From Palsa-892 sp963751615 (GTDB taxonomy: Bacteria; Pseudomonadota; Alphaproteobacteria; Rhizobiales; Xanthobacteraceae): a stretch of DNA of 64,000 nt. Below the pieces are notes generated by a model that saw only the letters and a list, made by a program, of their open reading frames with translations, did not search any database and was not told where the DNA came from. The stretch is from the NCBI GenBank assembly GCA_963751615.1, contig CAVVVG010000006.1:124001-188000 (forward strand), in the 5' to 3' direction. Every line of letters begins with the position of its first letter. Position 1 is the first letter of the stretch. The position numbers and the translations under genes are program-made. Below, in pieces: positions 63,381-64,000 of the stretch.

Positions 63381-64000
63381 TTATGCTGCTTGATCCGCAG
63401 CAAGCGCTTGCTCCATTGCCGCCGCGATCATTTCCGCGGGTTGCGCGCCGGCAACGGCAAATCGATTGTTGAAGATAAAAAATGGCACGCCTGAAATTCC
63501 GGCTTCAGCGGCCGAATTTGCAGCGTTTTGAATTGCCGCCACGTCGCGCTCGCTTGCCAGATCTTGTCTCACTTGATCCAACTCAAGCCCACTCGCCGCG
63601 GCAGCCTTGACCAATGTTTCGATTTCGGTCAGATCGGCGCCTTCGCTGAAGAAGGACGCAAAAATCCGTTCTACAACAGGCGATGCCTGGCCGGCACTTT
63701 CAGCCCATGCAATCACCCGATGGGCATCCAGCGTATTCGGCTGACGGGCAATCCTTTCGAAATGAAAATCGATACCTTCTTCCTTACCGAGTTTCGAGAG
63801 GCGTTCATGAGCTGGGCGAATACGTTCATCGCTGCCAAATTTGCGAGAGAGATAATCTACGCGCGCCATTCCTTCGCGAGGCACACGTGGGTCGAGAAAA
63901 TAAGGCTTCCAACGAACGGTGGTTTTGATCTTAGGACGCAATGCGAGCGCGGCTTCGAGGCGGTGCTTTCCGAGATAACACCATGGACAAACGACGTCAG
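63381..64000 (-). CDS. DsbA-family (FrnE-like) oxidoreductase, cut by right edge
   Basis: The N-terminal end is outside the window. The first visible residues read DVVCPWCYLGKHRLEAALAL, with the thioredoxin-like CPWC active site, followed by VRWKPYFLDPRVPREGMARV and ending with GISGVPFFIFNNRFAVAGAQ with the cis-Pro. This matches the FrnE/DsbA subfamily (2-hydroxychromene-2-carboxylate isomerase-like), cytosolic disulfide or polyketide-associated oxidoreductases. About 206 residues are visible, so little is missing. It is convergent with mfd, 1 bp apart. Confidence 0.9.
   Translation of the reverse strand, partial: DVVCPWCYLGKHRLEAALALRPKIKTTVRWKPYFLDPRVPREGMARVDYLSRKFGSDERIRPAHERLSKLGKEEGIDFHFERIARQPNTLDAHRVIAWAESAGQASPVVERIFASFFSEGADLTEIETLVKAAAASGLELDQVRQDLASERDVAAIQNAANSAAEAGISGVPFFIFNNRFAVAGAQPAEMIAAAMEQALAADQAA

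Overview
This window looks like a chromosomal segment of an alphaproteobacterium of the order Hyphomicrobiales (Rhizobiales), close to the Bradyrhizobium/Rhodopseudomonas side. The evidence is gene order I recall from that group (ssb-gyrA-coaD-ppi-ppi-queA-tgt; glmU-glmS-recG-sdhE-mfd), a pair of NdvB/NdvC-like beta-glucan synthesis proteins, an alphaproteobacterial GAAC-N7-GAAC SOS box, and DUF1127/PsiF/DUF3597 small proteins. G+C is moderate in most of the window and clearly higher in the liv operon (32.6-37.4 kb). The species cannot be fixed from sequence alone.

Layout. 0-2.6 kb: minus-strand cluster with a WaaP-like kinase (cut by the left edge), trmFO (frameshifted), a cupin and a DUF1127 protein. 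2.9-11.8 kb: catabolic and small secreted-protein genes: two fumarylacetoacetate-hydrolase (FAH) family proteins, one fused to a ketopantoate-reductase-like domain, a frameshifted amidase, a HAD dehalogenase, a GST, TPR and PsiF proteins, DUF3597 and YjbQ. 11.9-30.6 kb: housekeeping core with uvrA, a TPR-methyltransferase, ssb, a DMT transporter, an SDR-DoxX protein, gyrA (frameshifted), coaD, two cyclophilins, queA, tgt, an old-yellow-enzyme reductase and a tartrate-dehydrogenase-like enzyme.

30.6-37.8 kb: a possible genomic island holding a divergent NRAMP transporter and a complete five-gene branched-chain amino-acid ABC operon. It ends at tRNA-Lys, and a tRNA-3'-end-like imperfect direct repeat lies at its left border. 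38-47.3 kb: an M20 amidohydrolase, a MarR-EmrA-EmrB efflux operon, two tandem Tat-exported Fe-type superoxide dismutases, and a tungstate ABC transporter with a divergent excisionase-HTH/binding-protein regulator. 47.3-53.8 kb: beta-glucan synthesis (NdvB-like, NdvC-like, two small partners) and a coiled-coil envelope protein. 53.9-64 kb: amino-sugar supply (glmU, glmS), then repair (recG, mfd), sdhE, and a DsbA-family protein cut by the right edge.

Four genes (trmFO, an amidase, a small secreted protein and gyrA) each carry a single apparent frameshift. Because gyrA is essential, uncorrected sequencing or assembly errors are the simplest explanation. No rRNA, CRISPR array, insertion sequence or prophage was seen. 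The least ordinary items are the FAH/ketopantoate-reductase fusion, the methyltransferase sitting between uvrA and the SOS box upstream of ssb, the NRAMP protein with altered metal-site motifs, the tandem exported superoxide dismutases, and the tRNA-bounded liv segment.
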